From positions 1-40,057 of the forward strand of contig JANBTH010000074.1 in the NCBI GenBank assembly GCA_027578815.1: 40,057 bases of DNA, given 5' to 3'. Origin of the DNA: Coemansia sp. RSA 1804. Its lineage: Eukaryota; Kickxellomycota; Kickxellomycetes; Kickxellales; Kickxellaceae. Shown one piece after another: positions 38,103-40,057 of this stretch. The position numbers and the translations under genes are program-made. The notes beneath the pieces were generated by a model. It saw only the letters and a list, made by a program, of their open reading frames with translations, searched no databases and was not told where the DNA came from. Each line of letters begins with the position of its first letter. Position 1 is the first letter of the stretch.

Positions 38103-38438
38103 GATCGTCAGGGAAGGAAAGGATCTAGAGATCAAGTATATACCAGTAAATAGAATGGATGGATAAAATAAAAGGAACTGAAGAACAAAAATAATGGCGA
38201 GAGAAGAAAAGGAGGAAGAAAAAATAAATGCATGTATGCGTTGGCTATCATCTTATTTAGCTAGATCAAGGAGAAAAAAATGAATGCGATCTCGGTCTTA
38301 TCTAAAGAAAAGCCATCACCGCCTGCTTTCTCCCCTTATTCAATTCACGGCATCTTTCCTTGTTCCTTTCTATCCCGTCTTCGTTTACTTTGCCTGTACA
38401 TTTGTGTCTTCCTTTAATTCCCCTTCTTTAGAGCTGTT
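38103..38438. promoter_or_regulatory. Bidirectional promoter of MTG2 and MEF2
   Basis: 336 bp between divergent start codons. The half next to MTG2 is purine-rich on the plus strand and the half next to MEF2 pyrimidine-rich, so each gene has a CT-rich leader on its own coding strand. TATATA at about 38137-38142 lies some 35 bp upstream of the MTG2 start. No coding frame. The leader of MEF2 ends in CTTTAG, a possible acceptor-like site. Confidence 0.6.
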
Positions 38439-40057
38439 ATGGAATTAGCGTTGTTGTCTCGACGACTGCTGCTGGCTGCCACGCACAGGGGACAGCCACT
38501 GCGAGCACAGCAATATCAAAAGCAGCAACAACAGGCGGCTGCGGCTGGCGCATTATGGAGGAGGACGAGGCATCGCGCGGAAGCGCCCAGCCGGCCACAC
38601 CAGTGCTGCTGGCGGCACACAGCAGCGACAAACCCAAGCAGCAGCACAGACATTGAAAGGGTGCGGAACATCGGGATCATCGCGCACATCGACGCGGGCA
38701 AAACAACAACAACGGAGCGGATGCTGCACTACGCCGGGTACACGCGCAGCATCGGCAACGTGGACGACGGCGACACGGTGATGGACTATCTGCCGGCGGA
38801 GCGCGAGCGCGGGATCACGATCCAGGCGGCGGCAATCACGTTTGGATGGCGCGGAACGCACCAGCTCCACTTGATCGACACGCCGGGTCACGTGGACTTC
38901 ACGGTGGAGGTGGAGCGAGCGATGCGGGTGCTTGACGGCGCCGTGGCCATCGTCGACGCGGTGGCCGGGGTGCAGGCGCAGACGCTGACGGTCTGGCGGC
39001 AGGCCGACCGCTACGTGGTCCCGCGCATCGTGTTTGTCAACAAGATGGACAGGGAGGGTGCGAGCTGGACAAGGTGCGTGGACGACATCCGGACCAAGCT
39101 TGGGACGCGCCCGCTGGTGCTCCAGCTGCTGTGGTCGCTGGAGCGCCAGAGTCGGTGTCCGCTGGAGTCGTGGATCGATGTGGTGGCGATGGAGAAGATC
39201 GTCTTCGACATTGCCCACGACAACACCGGGGCGACCGTCCGGCGCGAGCCGATTACGCCAGGGTCCGATGCGGAGATGCATGCGGCGGCTGCAGCGGCGC
39301 GCGAGCAGCTGGTGGAGACGCTGGCGGAGCTGGATGCGCGCATCGTCGATGTGTTTCTGAGCGCCGGCGTCGACGGCAACCACCAGCTGGTGCCGGCCGA
39401 GGAGCTGCGGCAGGCGGTGCGCCGCGCCACGGTGGCAGCGGCGGCGTGTCCCGTGCTCCTCGGCGCATCGTACCGCAACGTCGGGGTGCAGCCGCTGCTC
39501 GACGCCGTGGTCGACTACCTGCCATCGCCGGCCGACCGGCCGCTGCCAGCAGCAACAGTTGCCGGCGCAGAGCCGAGGAAGAAGAGCGGGGATTCCGCAG
39601 CGCTGGTGAGGCTCGATCCCAGCGCAAAGCTGGTTGCGTTTGCGTTCAAGGTCATCGTGGATCCGCAGCGCGGGCCAATGGTGTTTGTGCGGGTGTACTC
39701 GGGCACGCTGGCGGCACGCGCGACGCTGGTCAACGGCACGCGCGGCGGCGTGAAGGAGCGCGCGCTGAAGCTGCTGCGGATGTACGCGGACGAGCCGGAG
39801 GAGATCGGCGAATGCGCGAGCGGCCACATCTGCGTCGTTCTCGGACTGAAGCACACGCGCACGGGCGACACGCTTCTGGATGCGCGGCATCCGACGCTTG
39901 CTGCCAAAGGAGCAGCGAGGCAGCAGCAGCAGGCACAGCGGAACCACGGATCACGAGAGATCAAGGCGGCGGTTGGGCTCCAGCTGCACGGCATCGACGT
40001 CCCGCCGCCGGTGTTCTTCTGCGCGGTGGAGGCGGATTCGCCGCAGGACGAGCGCGC
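38439..40057 (+). CDS. MEF2: Mitochondrial elongation factor G2 (ribosome recycling), partial
   Basis: Mef2/GFM2 works with mitochondrial RRF to split ribosomes after termination. The frame opens at ATG 38439 with a presequence (MELALLSRRLLLAATHRGQP) and stays open to the window end (539 codons), so the C-terminal domains are missing. The GTPase domain shows G1 AHIDAGKTTTTERM, switch I RERGITIQAAA, G3 DTPGHVDF and G4 NKMDR; domain II begins with LVAFAFKVIVDPQRGPMVFV. HYAGYTRSIGNVDDGDTVMD is characteristic of the EF-G2 rather than the EF-G1 (MEF1) branch. Very high GC, unlike its promoter. It pairs divergently with MTG2. Confidence 0.95.
   Translation, partial: MELALLSRRLLLAATHRGQPLRAQQYQKQQQQAAAAGALWRRTRHRAEAPSRPHQCCWRHTAATNPSSSTDIERVRNIGIIAHIDAGKTTTTERMLHYAGYTRSIGNVDDGDTVMDYLPAERERGITIQAAAITFGWRGTHQLHLIDTPGHVDFTVEVERAMRVLDGAVAIVDAVAGVQAQTLTVWRQADRYVVPRIVFVNKMDREGASWTRCVDDIRTKLGTRPLVLQLLWSLERQSRCPLESWIDVVAMEKIVFDIAHDNTGATVRREPITPGSDAEMHAAAAAAREQLVETLAELDARIVDVFLSAGVDGNHQLVPAEELRQAVRRATVAAAACPVLLGASYRNVGVQPLLDAVVDYLPSPADRPLPAATVAGAEPRKKSGDSAALVRLDPSAKLVAFAFKVIVDPQRGPMVFVRVYSGTLAARATLVNGTRGGVKERALKLLRMYADEPEEIGECASGHICVVLGLKHTRTGDTLLDARHPTLAAKGAARQQQQAQRNHGSREIKAAVGLQLHGIDVPPPVFFCAVEADSPQDER

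Noticed and set aside
38553..39947. 464-codon minus-strand frame opposite MEF2
   Set aside because: Antisense shadow of a GC-rich gene with all GTPase motifs on the plus strand.

Overview
This window reads as nuclear DNA of a compact, early-diverging fungal genome. I think a Kickxellomycotina-type fungus (Coemansia-like) is most likely, but that is inference from gene content and style, not a database match. The reasons are: nuclear-encoded mitochondrial proteins with presequences; fungal-type genes (a SFI1-like centrin-binding protein, a MET30-like sulfur-control F-box/WD40 protein, EFM3, MTG2, MEF2); short introns, mostly about 131-178 nt, with GTAAGT/GTGAGT-type donors; and CT-rich tracts just upstream of most start codons. 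GC-rich housekeeping ORFs alternate with AT-rich intergenic DNA and AT-rich lineage-specific genes.

Layout. 0.6-2.2 kb: an AT-rich F-box/LRR-like gene. 2.6-6.3 kb: a GC-rich SFI1-like gene with at least 16 Trp-centred repeats. 6.5-7.4 kb: a decayed LTR-retrotransposon gag containing a 23-unit ATC repeat. 7.7-8.3 kb: a CCHC zinc-knuckle/SR protein resembling SREK1IP1. 8.8-10.6 kb: a Golgi-type GDA1/CD39 nucleoside diphosphatase, convergent with a DOS2/SYAP1-type BSD-domain protein (10.7-12.2 kb) that carries adjacent polyQ and polyE tracts. 12.5-13.5 kb: the 30-kDa complex I subunit (NDUFS3-like, two exons), divergent from eRF1 (14.3-15.8 kb, two exons). 16.2-18.05 kb: a five-exon eEF2-lysine methyltransferase (EFM3/FAM86). 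19.0-21.7 kb: MET30-like. 22.9-24.9 kb: a candidate 37-aa secreted peptide, a secreted CAP protein and MsrA. 25.6-28.5 kb: two tandem GT31-like type II membrane proteins. 28.6-31.9 kb: the inositol pyrophosphate kinase/phosphatase (VIP1/Asp1/PPIP5K). 32.3-36.5 kb: small genes, including two paralogous short proteins with mitochondrial-type N-termini and a candidate spliced 46-aa gene. 36.5-40.06 kb: MTG2 and MEF2, divergent around a 336-bp shared promoter; MEF2 runs off the window.

Themes. Several genes serve translation (eRF1, EFM3) and mitochondrial function (NDUFS3, MTG2, MEF2, probably the two small paralogs). The MTG2/MEF2 pair is the clearest functional pairing, because both GTPases act on the mitochondrial large ribosomal subunit. 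I see no CRISPR array, no operon, no obvious biosynthetic cluster, and no tRNA or rRNA gene. The most interesting unexplained items are the NAPW-motif paralog pair, the candidate 46-aa spliced gene, the 37-aa secreted peptide beside a CAP gene, and the tandem glycosyltransferase-like pair.
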